From Asterias amurensis (Eukaryota; Echinodermata; Asteroidea; Forcipulatida; Asteriidae), in the NCBI RefSeq assembly GCF_032118995.1, contig NC_092666.1:7452501-7516500 (forward strand): 64,000 nucleotides of DNA, read 5' to 3'. Numbering within the stretch: the stretch's first letter is position 1; the number at the start of each line of letters is the position of its first letter. A model generated the notes under the pieces. That model saw only the letters and a list, made by a program, of their open reading frames with translations. It searched no databases and was not told where the DNA came from. Shown piece by piece: positions 1-10,900 of this stretch. Position numbers and translations under genes: made by a program.

Positions 1-222
1 GAGTATACAGCCCCGAGCTGCTGTGCACTCCAAAAGCTTTTCATTCACAATATCAACCTCTACCCTGGCAGGTACCCATTTATACCCCTGGGTGAAGAGA
101 AGCAATTATAGTAAAGTATCTTGCTCAAGGACACAAGTGTCACGACCGGGATTTGAACCCACACTCCGGTGAATTCAGGCAGAACTTGAATTCGATGCTC
201 TTAACCACTCAGCAGCGACACT
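1..222 (-). mobile_element. tRNA-derived SINE, copy 1 (3' tail outside window)
   Basis: Read on the minus strand, the head at 222 has a tRNA-like A box (TGGTTAAGAGC) and, some 50 bases on, a B box (GGGTTCAAATCCC). That is the internal pol III promoter of a tRNA-derived SINE. A non-tRNA body follows. The twin at 55783-56004 continues into a conserved tail and an ATT-type microsatellite, which here lie beyond position 1. Confidence 0.8.
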
Positions 223-455
223 CTATGATAAACAAGTTTTATTTATCATTTCGAAAATTGGTGTGACTTCGAAGTAAAAGTAGTGACATTTTGTGAAGTT
301 ATAACACTTTCAAGTAATGTGTTTTAATGGTTTTCAAATTCGAAAACAATCTGTTTATTATGTCTATAACACTCATGTATGCAACTATGGTGAAATTGAC
401 GTTTCATGCATTTGTCACTTATTATTATGTCCTGAGTAGCTCAGACATTATTTTA

Positions 456-825
456 TTAAAAAAGCACTGGACACTTTTGGTAATTGCTCAAAATAATTGT
501 TAGCATAAAAACTTTTTTGGCAACAAGCATTGGGGAGCTGTTGGGGAGCATTGTGGTAAACAGCTCCCTCTGAAGTAATGTGGTTTTTTAGAAAGAAGTA
601 ATTCTCACTGAAATAATTGAATTTGATTTCATGACCTCAGAACTGATTTTGAGGTCTCAAATTCAGGCATCTGAAATCACACAACTTCGTGTGACAAGAG
701 TTTTTTTCTCCCATTATTATCTCACAACTTCATAGTATGAACAGTTGAGTTCAAGATGTTGAGATACACTAAGTGAGAAGACTGGTCTTTGACAGTTACC
801 AAAATGTGTTCAGTGTCTTTTTTTT
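456..825. mobile_element. Family A TTAA foldback element (MITE), degenerate
   Basis: Starts TTAAAAAAGCACTGGACAC and ends with a degenerate inverse of the same terminus (GTGTTCAGTGTC). The interior carries the family A landmarks: GAGGTCTC, the CTTCGTGTGACAAG stretch and GAGATACAC. It is non-coding and has no transposase. The twin is at 56238-56608. Confidence 0.75.
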
Positions 826-935
826 GACAAGGTTAGATTGAAAATTGCAACCAAACTTTCTACTCAGTCCTGCTAGGGTCATTCTTTATTTGAAGAAATT
901 AATCAATGTATTTAATTCAATTTTTTTCTGTTTTA

Positions 936-1275
936 TTAAAGGCACTGGACACTAATGGCAATTACCTAAAATAATTGTTAGCAATGGAGAGCTGTTTATG
1001 GTATCAAACATTGTGAGAAACGGATCTCTCTGAAGTAACGTAGTTTTTTAGAAAGATGTAATTTCTCGCAAAAACATTTGCATTGAATTCAAGACCTCAG
1101 CTGAGTTATCAGCTGATGTCTCGAAACTTTTGCGACAAGGGTGTTTTTTTCTTTCATTATAATCTTGCAAGCTCGATGACCAGTTGATTTCAAATCTTGA
1201 CAGGTTTGTTATTTAAAGCATATTTTTGAGATACACCAATGAGAAAACTGGTCTTTGACAATAACTGGTCTTTGA
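936..1275. mobile_element. Family A TTAA foldback element with altered right end
   Basis: Begins TTAAAGGCACTGGACAC. In copy 2 (56718-57068) the right end is a normal GTGTCCAGTGCCT. Here that end is missing and the motif AACTGGTCTTTGA is repeated instead, so the inverted terminus has been lost in this copy only. Confidence 0.75.
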
Positions 1276-1930
1276 ACATTTCAAATGTAGAGGCTAGTTT
1301 AATAATTTTTGATGCAACTTGTCCTCCGTCTTTATGCATTGAAATGTATGTAATAAGATTGTATTTCTGGCTTGATCTGCTGAGTGTCTTGCCATTTACA
1401 AGATGCCAAATGCCAAGTCTCTGTTTTAACTCTGTAAATAAAGTAAGTTTTTAACCAGTTTAAAAAACGGGTTTAAATGTTACTTTTAATCTTTGGGCCA
1501 CAACCCCTCTTGGGTTATAAACTTAGGCATGTTCTTATAAGTCTTAGATAACAAACTTTTATTCAAAGGCCACTTTCACTATTATACTATCACCCTGATA
1601 TTGTTTCACACTCAAATAACCAGTTTCTCCTGCGTATAGGATGCCGTGTATCTGAGCTTTAAGGTAGACACCAAATCACATTAAATCTATCTGTGTGGCT
1701 TATTTGGTATCTTAGAAATGAGAATCATGAATTAAATTTTAACAAACAATTGATATGGTGGTAGGCTTTTAATGTATATTGTTGAACTGCCACATTTATT
1801 TGGTTGATTTTTCCTTACATGCCAAGTGCCTTGTATCTTGTATGCAGGAAAGGACTGAAAACAAATCACTGAAATCATTCTGATTGGTAAATTTTACTGT
1901 CCAAGTTCTTGGTCTACGTTCTGTTTAACT
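1276..1930. other. No recognised feature
   Basis: AT-rich sequence shared with copy 2 (57069-57730). A 71-codon frame starts at 1239 but crosses the end of a transposable element and has no recognisable domain. I see no gene here. Confidence 0.5.
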
Positions 1931-2095
1931 GGGGCCCCTTGCTTAACTTTAGCATGGTTGTAAACTGTAGCAATGTTTAACAAAATTTCACAAGAACACT
2001 TGGGCAGTAGAAACAAATTGTTGTCCTTTCACATGACTACATCTTTGTAAAATTTAACAACCATGCTACAATTTAGCAATGGACCCTTGCTAAAA
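1931..2095. mobile_element. Short foldback element
   Basis: The left arm contains TTGCTTAACTTTAGCATGG and the right arm its imperfect inverse (CCATGCTACAATTTAGCAA). The arms would form a hairpin of about 160 bp. It is non-coding and also present in copy 2. Confidence 0.45.
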
Positions 2096-2230
2096 GTGCT
2101 CTCGTGTGAATTAAGCTTTAAGTGTGATCTGTAAACTCGAATAATACTTCTTGTTTTACGAGTCGATATGGTGCTACCTAGGTGTCTGTAATTTTGGACA
2201 TTCTCGTTTCTTGTTTTGTTTTTGTTTTAG

Positions 2231-2619
2231 TTAAAGGCAGTGGACACTAATGGTAATTTCTAAAGACTTCTCTTCACAGTTGGTGTATCTCAACATTATA
2301 TGCATTAATTAACAAAGCTGTGAAAATTTGAGCTCAATCGGTCGCCGAAGTTGCGAGATAATAATGAAAAAGAAAACACCCTTGTCACAGGAAGTTGTGT
2401 GCTATCAGATGCTTGACTTCGAGACCTCAAATTCTAAATCTGAGGTCTCGAAATCAAATTCGTGGAAAATTACTTCTGTTCCGAAAACTGCATTACTTCA
2501 GAGGGAGCCGTTTCTCACAATGTTTAATACTATCAACCTGTTCCCATTATTTGTCACCAAGTAAGCTTTTATGCTAACAATTATTTTGAGTAATTACCAA
2601 AAGTGTCCACTGCCTTTAA
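2231..2619. mobile_element. Family A TTAA foldback element, near complete
   Basis: TTAA, then AGGCAGTGGACACTAATGG at the left; CCAAAAGTGTCCACTGCCT, then TTAA at the right. The interior holds the inverted pair GAGACCTC/GAGGTCTC. A 78-codon frame inside is shared with other copies only because the element is repeated. This is a reference copy for the family. The twin is at 58025-58413. Confidence 0.88.
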
Positions 2620-2621
2620 GC

Positions 2622-3441
2622 AACCAAAAAGTTATCTTAATATTTTTTATTCACAAATAAAAATAAACAAATAAATAAATAAACAATAGGAGAGAAGAGA
2701 GAAAAAACTAAGCTAAATAAATTTGGAAATAATTTAACAACAAAGAAGATTGGATACAAAGCAAAATATTGTAGGAGAGGGTTTTGATTTCATTCTTTGT
2801 CAAAGACCACTTACTATAAAAGCATTCAGTCTGTCTGAATAATTTCCAGGGTCTCCATAATTTGTCTTGAAAGATTGAGAGATTGGGCCAATTCTAAATC
2901 GGTATAAACGTATTGCTCGCCTAAGAAAATCAATTACATTTTAAACAAATCTTGTTTAAAAGCTCACGACACTACTGGCAATTATTCAAAATAATTGTAA
3001 AAAAAATAACAACTTACTTTACCAAAAAGTTATCTTAATAGTTTGTTATGCAAAACAACACTGAATACAAAAAAAAAAAATAATAAAAAAAATAAATAAA
3101 CAATATGAGAGAAGAGAGACAGAAAGAAAATAAGCTAAATAAATTTGGAACTAATTTAACAACAACGACCACTTACAAGGATACAAAGTAAAATATTGTA
3201 GGAGAGGGGTTGATTTGATTTTTTATCAAAGACCACTTACTATAAAAGCATTTAGTCTGATTAATTTCCAGTCTCTCCATAATTTGTCTTGAAAGATTGA
3301 GAGATTGGGTCAATTCTAAATCAGTATAAATGTATTGCTCGCCTAAGAAAATCAATTACTTTCTAAACAAATCTTGGTTAAAAGCTCACGGCACTACTGG
3401 CAATTATTCAAAATAATTGTAAACAAAAATAACAACTTACT
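2622..3441 (+). repeat. Two-copy tandem duplication, unit about 398 bp
   Basis: The segment starting ACCAAAAAGTTATCTTAATA near 2623 recurs at 3021, and both units run through the same landmarks in order. Unit 1 ends inside a partial family A terminus; unit 2 runs into the longer family A remnant at 3378-3630. In copy 2 of the large duplication the second unit is split by a LINE insertion at 58900. Confidence 0.85.
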
Positions 3442-3630
3442 TGGTAACGAGCAATGAAGTTGTCTTGAATTCAAGCATCTGAAAGCACACAACCTGTGCG
3501 ACAAGGGTGTTGTTTCCTCCATTATTCTCTCGCAACATTGACGACAAAGAGTTCGAATTTTCACTGGCTTGTTACATGTATGTTATGCGTATGTTGATAA
3601 ACACCTACCAAACGTGTCAAGCGCCTTTAA
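3378..3630. mobile_element. Family A TTAA foldback element, diverged
   Basis: Bounded by TTAAAAGCTCACGGCACTACTGG and CGTGTCAAGCGCCTTTAA. It is shorter than the ~390-bp reference and lacks the GAGGTCTC core. The twin is at 60056-60308. Confidence 0.6.
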
Positions 3631-3987
3631 ACAAATTGTAACCAAACATGATATTATATTCAGAAGATCAATATTAAGTTTTAATAAAAAGCTTGTTCTT
3701 ACTTACTTTTTTCCAAAATTGAAAAACTTATGGCTAGTTGACACAATAAGTGCACCATATCCTCAATATTATGGTTAAAAATGGTTCAATCTGGATAAAA
3801 ACATCATTAACCATGAACCTATGAAGAAATAAAATATGAAACCATCTCCAACTGACATCCTTTCGGAATTACGCTTTCCACTTATTCCAAATTTTGAAAG
3901 GACCTCGAACTTTGTCCATTAATCTGTTGTTAAGAGATTTAACCAGGAGTGAAGACTGGGAAAATTATTATCTAGCAATGCTTCAAT

Positions 3988-4553
3988 ATTCAAGGCACTG
4001 GACACCTTAGGTCAAAGACCAGGGCCCTACTTCATGGCTCTGCTTACCGCAGAATTCTGCCCTGATGATCACGATTCCCCGCTATTGCAAGCGCCGAGTT
4101 TTTGCGTTAGCCTTGTATGCATAGAATGTCTAGTAACGGAGTACACACGCACATAAGCCAAAATTCGTCGATAACCTGTGAAATACGCTTGAGGTTATAG
4201 TTCATTGTTCCCTGCTTCCGTAAGCGCCGATTCTGTGCACGGTACAAGCAACGGGCTGAATCTTTGCCCAGTCTTCTCACTAGGTGTATTTCAAGAAATG
4301 CATGAAGTAATAAACCTGTGAAAATTTGGACTCAATATTTGTCGTCGAAGTTGCAAGAGATTGTGTTGACAGATGCTTGAATTAGAGATCTCATCTGAGG
4401 TCTCGAATATAAAAAAACTACGCTACTTCATTCAGAGGGAGCACAATACTTTGTACTGTCAACAGCCCTTCATTGTTTGTTTTATACAAAGCTAGTTTGT
4501 TTGCTTACAATTATTATTTGAGTAACTACCAAAGTGTCCATCAGTGCCTTTAA
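3988..4553. mobile_element. Family A element split by a nested insertion
   Basis: The left terminus (AAGGCACTGGACACC) and the right terminus (GTGTCCATCAGTGCCTTTAA) belong to family A. Near 4020 the conserved string GTCAAAGACCAGTCTTC is interrupted after GACCA and resumes at CAGTCTTCTCAC near 4255. The intervening ~235 bp is a different repeat, listed separately. The element is therefore older than the repeat inside it. Confidence 0.7.
4022..4257. mobile_element. GGGCCC-type repeat nested in a family A element
   Basis: Starts GGGCCCTACTTCATGGCTCTG and carries CGCTTGAGG and TTCCGTAAGCGCCGATTCTG motifs. The same family makes up the irregular array at 22630-23745, where it begins GGGCCCAATTTCATGGC. 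CA at both borders fits a short target duplication. It is non-coding. Confidence 0.6.
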
Positions 4554-4646
4554 GCGATGGGTTTAAGTGTTTATTCCAAGAAGTAGGGCCCTAGGTATTG
4601 CGTTTGCTTTAAAATGGAAATCACACAGTGAGCGCAAAATCTGCCG

Positions 4647-5058
4647 TTAAAGGCAGTGGACACTATTGGTAATTGTCAAAGAATAACCTTCACAGTTGGT
4701 GTATCTCAACATATGCATACAATAACAAAAACTGTGAAAATTTGAGCTCAATCGGTCATTGGAGTTGCGAGATAATGAAAGAAAAATAACCCTAGTCAGA
4801 TTAAGTTGTGTGCGTTTAGATGGTTGATTTCGAGACCTCAAGTTCTAAATCTTAGGTCTCGAAATCAAATTCGTGGAAAATTACTTCCTTCTCGAAAACT
4901 ATGGCACTTCAGAGGGATAGCCGTTTCTCACAATGTTTTATACAATCAACCTCTCCCCATTACTCGTCACAAAGATAGGTTTTATGCCAACAGTTATTTT
5001 GAGCATGGAGGTAGGATAAGAAATTTTGAGTAATTACCAATAGTGTCCACTGCCTTAA
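4647..5058. mobile_element. Family A TTAA foldback element, near complete
   Basis: TTAA plus AGGCAGTGGACACTATTGG at the left, CCAATAGTGTCCACTGCCT plus TTAA at the right. The right part has a short internal duplication of TTTTGAG around a GGAGGTAGG insert near 5010. The twin is at 61337-61747. Confidence 0.85.
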
Positions 5059-5194
5059 AGCAGCTACATACTGGGACCAATTTCGTAGGCATGCAGGAAT
5101 ACAAAAAAACGTAAGCACATAAAAGTATTGCTTAGCAGAAACAGATTGTTAGCAAAAGAAGTTTGCATATTGTGGCTATCGTGGTATTATGAGA

Positions 5195-5425
5195 TTGGGT
5201 CCAGATCGGATCTCAGGTTCCAGATCCACCAAAGTAAGGTGCGCGACATGAGGATTTTTACAGTTACACACAGATGTGTTTAACAACCTTGTAAACTAAG
5301 TACTTGTAAAATCACAGGCATATTACTCGGGTGAGATTGGAACCCACGACCCTTGAAATTCTAGAGCAGTGTCATTCCAACTAAACCACATAGATTTCCC
5401 GGTGGCTACACTAGAGGCAGTTCGG
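5195..5425 (-). mobile_element. tRNA-derived SINE, second family
   Basis: On the minus strand a tRNA-like head reads GGTTTAGTTGG (A box), followed by CGTGGGTTCCAATCTCAC (B box), then a body ending in TTAAACACATCTGTGTG. The same body motif and head occur at 37200-37385. The twin is at about 61880-62115. It is not a functional tRNA, since no intact cloverleaf is seen. Confidence 0.65.
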
Positions 5426-5731
5426 ATATTATGTTTTAGCAGCGGGTACTGCGAACGATTTATTAATGTTAAATTTGCATCGGGGATAAAGAATATTCAT
5501 TTTGTTTTTTACCCACACACACCGACGTGTGTTAGCACTGTACATATGCCTACTCAGTACTCGGTACTCATATTTATTAAACCATCCTTCCACCATGGTT
5601 AATCTTAAAACGAAATGGTGCATTGCCAACTGCTCATGAAAGCTGTGGGACATCTTAAAGTTTGTCCCGTTGTTATACAGAGAATCTTGCATCATCCATT
5701 GATTCCAATAACAAGTCAAGGAAATAGTTGA

Positions 5732-6680
5732 CATTCCTAGTTCAATGAAGCATAACCCTGTATAGAAGTGGCGCTAGAAAATTTAGGTCAGGCCGCTATA
5801 CGCCATAGGATACATGTCAATACCTTACATTATAGTAAATCAGTACTATCGAGAAACGATGTTTAAAAAAGTGGAGCCGACTGGGGTTTACACTGACTTG
5901 CCATTCGAAACAGCATTATTTCGACTGAAAGCTCCAGTCGATCACAAACGCAACATCAAACGAGGCTGATGTAAGATTCAAAGAGCTTTGAGCGGGGAGA
6001 GGCACAACAGCTAACAATAGCGAGAAAATAGCACCGTTTTCATTTCTGCGGACAGTTGGAAATTCGGTTGGGAAAACTGATTGGCAAATCTGGTCGGATA
6101 ACCATCATCCAACGTCTCGAGAGATGGGAGAAAAACCAGCATTTCCTCAGAGGACAGACAGAGAGTTTTAGTATCAGAGGAGGCATCCAAGAAAGAATTG
6201 GAGCTAAGAAGACCGTAGATGCCAAGATGGCTACAGGACACTTTCTGCAAACTGTGATCTTTTATGAGGTAATGAAACTTATAAAAATTATAACCGATAT
6301 TCTTTGTCAAAACTCAAGTAGTCAAGGCGGCTGCTACCCATGCTTTGGAGTCAGACTGATGTGTCGGTGTAATTGTTATGTCGCCCGATACAGAACCCTA
6401 TTTGATGCCTATACGCAAAGCAAAGGCGAATGAAAATTGAGTTTTGTTCGGTGGGAGGACTTAGCGTTGGCTGCAAGAATGCAACAGCGCGGTAATAGTT
6501 GCCATACCTATAGACCTGGCGGCCATATACTTTCGTATTATTAAATATAGTGTACGGATTTATAGTACAAAGAGTCCTATACAGATCTACCATTCCTAGT
6601 TCATTGAAGCATTACCAGGTGTTTTTTAAAGCAAAGGAGGCGCTAGAAGATTACAGTGCAGCCCGTTATACGCCAAATAG
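5732..6680. repeat. Segment bounded by ~80-bp direct repeats
   Basis: CATTCCTAGTTCAATGAAGC followed by GGCGCTAGAA and TATACGCCA occurs at 5732-5812 and again, diverged, at 6591-6680. The 780-bp interior is relatively GC-rich and has overlapping frames of 99-125 codons on both strands with no recognisable domain. It could be an LTR-like or tandemly duplicated unit. Which frame, if any, is coding cannot be decided. Confidence 0.5.
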
Positions 6681-7238
6681 TCTAGTCTTTAAAGGCCCCC
6701 CAAAAATGACTTGACCTGTAGACGAAATTGGAACACCACATCGAAAAAGTAGAAAAAAGCAAGTAGGTAAAATATGCATTGTTTGTAAAATTTCAAGTTG
6801 CCATTTTGCCTCTATTTACAATAATGTATGTATGTATCCCTGGTAGTAGTCAAAGTTATATCATTTTCACTTCAAATTTTGAAATCAATTTTGAAACAAC
6901 CCAAAACAATGTATCACGTAGAAAAAAGGAACCACGAAAAATATTCATAACTGCATAAATTCAAATTGTCTGTTTTCGCCTGTTTTTCACTATGTGTATG
7001 TGTGTACACGCCCTGATAGTTCCAGAATAATTGATATCTTGTCATATGTCTCTTGAAACAAGGTAACCCTCCCGAATAATGTATCAACCATATTCGAGGT
7101 ATCACAAATGCACCACATTTTAATTGAATTTGTACATTTAGAGTTACGCGCGTATTATGCACTAACAAGTAATGCAATAATGACTGCGTCTTTAAATTAT
7201 GTTTGACGTCTTGCACTGAGCACCCTAGGTTGAAAATG
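6681..7238. other. Non-coding, largely absent from copy 2
   Basis: There is no recognisable gene. 6871-7348 is missing from the second copy, where the flanks join at a shared CAC, so this interval is either an insertion here or a deletion there. Confidence 0.6.
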
Positions 7239-7606
7239 TTAAAGGAACACGTTGCCTTGGATCGGTCGAGATGGTCTTTGAAAAGCGTCCTGTAACCGCT
7301 TGTTATGGTTAGAAAGATGTTGTAAAAGTAGAATACAATGATCTACACAAATATGCCTCAAAATTGAGTGGTTTTCGTTTTACCTCGTCGATAAACACGG
7401 TCGGCCATTTATGGGAGTCAAAACTGACTCCCATAAATAATCGACCGAGTTAGTTCACGACGTAAAATGAAAACTGTGCAATTTTGAGTGATACTTGTGT
7501 GGATCATTATATTCTACTTTTAAAACATCTTTCTAACCATGTTTAAACAGTTTCAAACGCTGTTCATAGACCAACTCGTCCGATCTAAGGCAACGTGTTC
7601 CTTTAA
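7239..7606. mobile_element. Family B TTAA foldback element
   Basis: TTAA plus AGGAACACGTTGCCTTGG at the left, CTAAGGCAACGTGTTCCT plus TTAA at the right. Long subterminal inverted arms meet at a hairpin around GGGAGTCAAAACTGACTCCC. It is non-coding. A relative lies at 40384-40773 and a half copy at 63486-63746. Confidence 0.9.
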
Positions 7607-7664
7607 GGAGGTTCCAAACTTTACAAGTTTTTTATTCCAACCCCTCAATTCCAGTGTAATTTAA

Positions 7665-7830
7665 TACATCGATCCATTAAGCCAGGCCCAAATATCATTG
7701 ACCAATCACAACCGCGAAATCTGATCACCATTTTAACCGTTTGGTGATCTTTGCACTAATGGTGGTCGGGTTTCGCGGCTGTGATTGGTCAACTGGTAAG
7801 GAGGCGGGGCGTAATGGATCGGTCTATTGA
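7665..7830. mobile_element. Family E foldback element (GATCGGTCTATT ends)
   Basis: A left arm near CGATCCATTAAGC and GACCAATCACA pairs with a right arm TGTGATTGGTC ... TGGATCGGTCTATT. Copy 2 has no element at this place: its flanks join as AATTTAATTAAATTTG, an apparent empty site. The related copy at 8327-8512 has clearer ends. Confidence 0.7.
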
Positions 7831-8326
7831 ATTTGTTTAATTAAGATTACGTGCGTAACAAGCCCCTACAAATGCTTGCAATAATGAGTGCACCTTTTTA
7901 AGGCCTGACCACACAAGGTCAGTAGATGTTAGGGAGGTTGACAGCCTTACCTAATGGTGCCCAGTCTGAGGTGTCCAGCATAATTTAAAGCGCAAGTGAC
8001 ATAATTATTTCAATAACTTTTAGTGCATTGTAATACGTGACGTAATACTTATTTAACTAAGTTTAGTCCCAAAAAATACTTAAACCCCCATAACCAGGCT
8101 AGAGATAATACTTTTGCAACCCCTCTCTAATATCTTCCGTTCCAGTGGTGACCGGTCCAAGGCGACAGACATAAATTAAAGCAGTCTCGCATTTCTTGTT
8201 AGGCATTAAACGCAAGTAACTTTAATTAAACAAATTTAGTTTCACTTTATTGTCACCTTAGATGCTTTATTTGGTAGGCATAGTTTCAAGAGACAATTGC
8301 ATGCAAATTCGGTGTGACAGTGATAT
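7831..8326. other. No recognised feature
   Basis: Moderately AT-rich single-copy-looking DNA. The large duplication shares it up to 8015, where the second copy meets the window end. No gene or repeat recognised. Confidence 0.5.
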
Positions 8327-8512
8327 CAATAGACCGATCCAGAAGGCACCGCTCACGACGCACGTGTGATCAAGAACACGTGGGGCTCTCCATTGCTTTT
8401 CTGCAGAACTCTGCCGCGCGCGCCAAGATACGCGCACGCATGTCGGACCTTCGTTGCTTTGTGATTGGTCAATACGCAATTGGGCGGAGCTTAGTGGATC
8501 GGTCTATTAAAC
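8327..8512. mobile_element. Family E foldback element
   Basis: AATAGACCGATCCA at the left and TGGATCGGTCTATT at the right are exact inverses. The middle is GC-rich (GCGCGCGCC) with CpG-containing arms, and GTGATTGGTCAA matches the element at 7665-7830. Opposing frames of 70-74 codons are an artefact of the palindromic structure. Confidence 0.75.
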
Positions 8513-8730
8513 AACTATCAGGGCGTGTGCACACATAAACTAGTGGAAATAATAGGCGAAAACGGCAATTTGAACTTGTGCAAGTTTCCAATATTTCTAA
8601 ACTTGTATACATTTTCGATGCTTTGTATTTTTAAGTTTCAAGAAACGTTTGCATTAAAATTTGAGGTGAAAGTTTTCTTAATTGTACTACTATCTGGGCA
8701 TAAGAATGTTCAAATAGAATTGAAAATATT

Positions 8731-10900
8731 GGCCGAAAGTAGGCTTCCTTTTTTGGCTTGCATCGCTTAGATCCAAGCCACAGACACAAAACAAAAACAC
8801 TAAACTGTAGCCAATGATTTACGCTTTCCGTTGGTGTATAGTATGTGCGAATCAAATAATGTCTTGGATATTATATGGGCCTCCGTGTAGTGTCATTGTT
8901 TGGAGAAAAACTTACTTTTTTAGCCTTTTTCTCCCTTAGGGTGAGGGGTAGCTTTTTCGCCGCCCTTGTTGCGCAGATTTATGCCACAATTGATACGAAA
9001 CAATTATAAACGTGTAGCCCTTGAATAGGGCTTTCTTTTGGTGTATAGTATGTGTGGATCAAAAAATTTCTTCGGGTTCAAAATAACCTTTGTACTTTGA
9101 ATTTCTCTCCAGAATGGCTAATATTGACGTCCGGAAAACACTCTTCGTGCCAACCATTCGGAGTAGGCTTGCTTAAACGTTTTTTTTTTAGCACCACGGA
9201 GTCGATGGAGGGTCTCCGCAAGTTGATTATCGGATGCGGTATTATTCAAGCCACACACAGGTACCCTGATTATTTCTCTAGCCTACCAAGTTCAGGAATA
9301 ATGGTCAAGTTCACAGACTCTGAGCGAACTTGTATGCCAACCATTTTCGGCACCCCCGTTGCCTGGCGTTTTCAAACTTGCCCAAAATGGCCGAAAATGG
9401 CTCCCTCCTTTGTCGGCTTGCATCGCTTAGATCCAAGTCAAAGACACAAAACAAATAATTGAAACTGTAGCCCATGATTAGTGCTTTCCGTTGGTGTATA
9501 GTATGTGCGAATCCAATAATGTCTTGCGTATGACATGGGCCTCCGTGTAGTGTCATTATTTGGAGAAAAACTTACTTTTTTAGCCTTTTTCTCCCTGCGG
9601 GGTGAGGGGTAGCTTTTTCGCCGCCCTTGTTGCGCAGATTTATGCGTCAGACACGGAACAATTATAAACGTGTAGCCCTTGAATAGGGCTTTCCTCTGGT
9701 GTATAGTATGTAAGGATCAAAAAATTTCTTCGGGTTCAAAATAACCTTTGTACTTTGAATTTCTCTCCAGAATAGCTAATATTGACGTCCGGAAAACACT
9801 CTTCGTGCCAACCGTTCGGAGTAGGCTTGCTTAAACGTTTTTTTGAGCACCACGGAGTTGATGGAGGGTCTTCGCAAGTTGATTACCGGATGCGGTATTA
9901 TTCAAGCCACACACGGGTACCCTGATTATTTCTCTAGCCTACCAAGTTCAGGAATAATGGTCAATTTACAGACTCTGAGCGAACTTGTATGCCAACCATT
10001 TTCGGCACCCCGTTGCCTGGCATTTTCAAACTTGCCCAAAATGGCCGAAAATGGCTCCCTCTTTTGTCGGCTTACATCGCTTAGATCCAAGCCACAGACA
10101 CAAAACAAAGACATGAAACTATAGCCCATGATTAGCGCTTTCCGTTGGTGTATAGTATGTGCGAATCCAATAATGTATTGGATATGATATGGGCCTCCGT
10201 GTAGTGTCATTATTTGGAGAAAAACTTACTTTTTTAGCCTTTTTCTCCCTTAGGGTGAGGGGTAGCTTTTTCGCCGCCCTTGTGCGCAAAATTATGCCTC
10301 AGACACTAAACAATTATAAACGTGTAGCCCTTGAATAGGGCTTTCCTCTGGTGTATAGTATGTGTGGATAAAAACAAATTCTTTGGGTTTAAAATAACCT
10401 TTGTACTTTGAACTTCTCTCCAGAATGGCTAATATTGACATCCGGAAAACACTCTTCGTGCCAACCATCCGGAGTAGGCTTGCTTAAACGTTTTTTGAGC
10501 ACCACGGAGTTGATGCAGTGCCTCCGCTACTTTATCACCGGATGCGGTATTATTCAAGCCACACACAGGTACCCTGATTGTTTCTCTAGCTTACCAAGTT
10601 CAGGAATAGTGGTCAAGTTCACAGAGTCTGGGCGAACTTGTATGCCAACCATTTTCGGCACCCCGATTCCTGGCATTTTCAAACACGCCAAAATGGCAGA
10701 AAGTGGCTCCCTCCTTTGTCGGCTTGCATCGCTAATATCCAAACCACTTACACAAAACAAAAACATGAAACTGTAGCCCATGATTAGCGCTTTCCGTTGG
10801 TGTATAGTATGTGCGAATTCAATAATGTCTTGGATACGATATGGGCCTCCGTGTAGTGTCATTGTTTGAAGAAAAACTTAGCTTTTGAGCCCTTTTTGCG
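8731..10900 (+). repeat. Tandem array, unit about 655 bp, 3.3 copies
   Basis: The landmark TTGGTGTATAGTATGTGCGAA falls at 8831, 9491, 10145 and 10797, giving periods of 660, 654 and 652. Each unit also has a second GGTGTATAGTATGT, CTTTTTCTCCCT and AGCACCACGGAGT. Homologous frames of 93-136 codons recur on both strands, but their ends shift between units, and homopolymer differences break them, so I treat them as non-coding. The first and last units are partial. Confidence 0.9.

Larger units (their letters stand above)
1..8015 (+). repeat. Large duplicated segment, copy 1 (truncated by window edge)
   Basis: This stretch reappears almost base for base at 55783-64000 in the same orientation. 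By eye the copies share all elements in the same order: SINE, six family A elements, a 398-bp tandem duplication, a second SINE and a family B foldback. Copy 1 lacks a LINE insertion found in copy 2. It keeps 6280-6357, 6871-7348 and a foldback element at 7665-7830 that copy 2 lacks. The left end is cut by the window, so the true length is unknown. It may be a segmental duplication or two haplotypes placed in series by an assembler. Confidence 0.95.

Noticed and set aside
2328-2577. Frames MSSIGRRSCEIIMKKKTPLS and similar, recurring across the window
   Set aside because: These fall within family A MITEs and recur only because the element is repeated.
5369-5734. Opposing frames of 77 and 101 codons present in both large copies
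   Set aside because: Conservation between the copies only reflects the recent duplication, and the frames overlap a SINE head and the bounded segment's end.
9052-10862. Repeated frames of 81-136 codons in the 655-bp array
   Set aside because: Indels and homopolymer length changes move the frames between units and no known domain appears.
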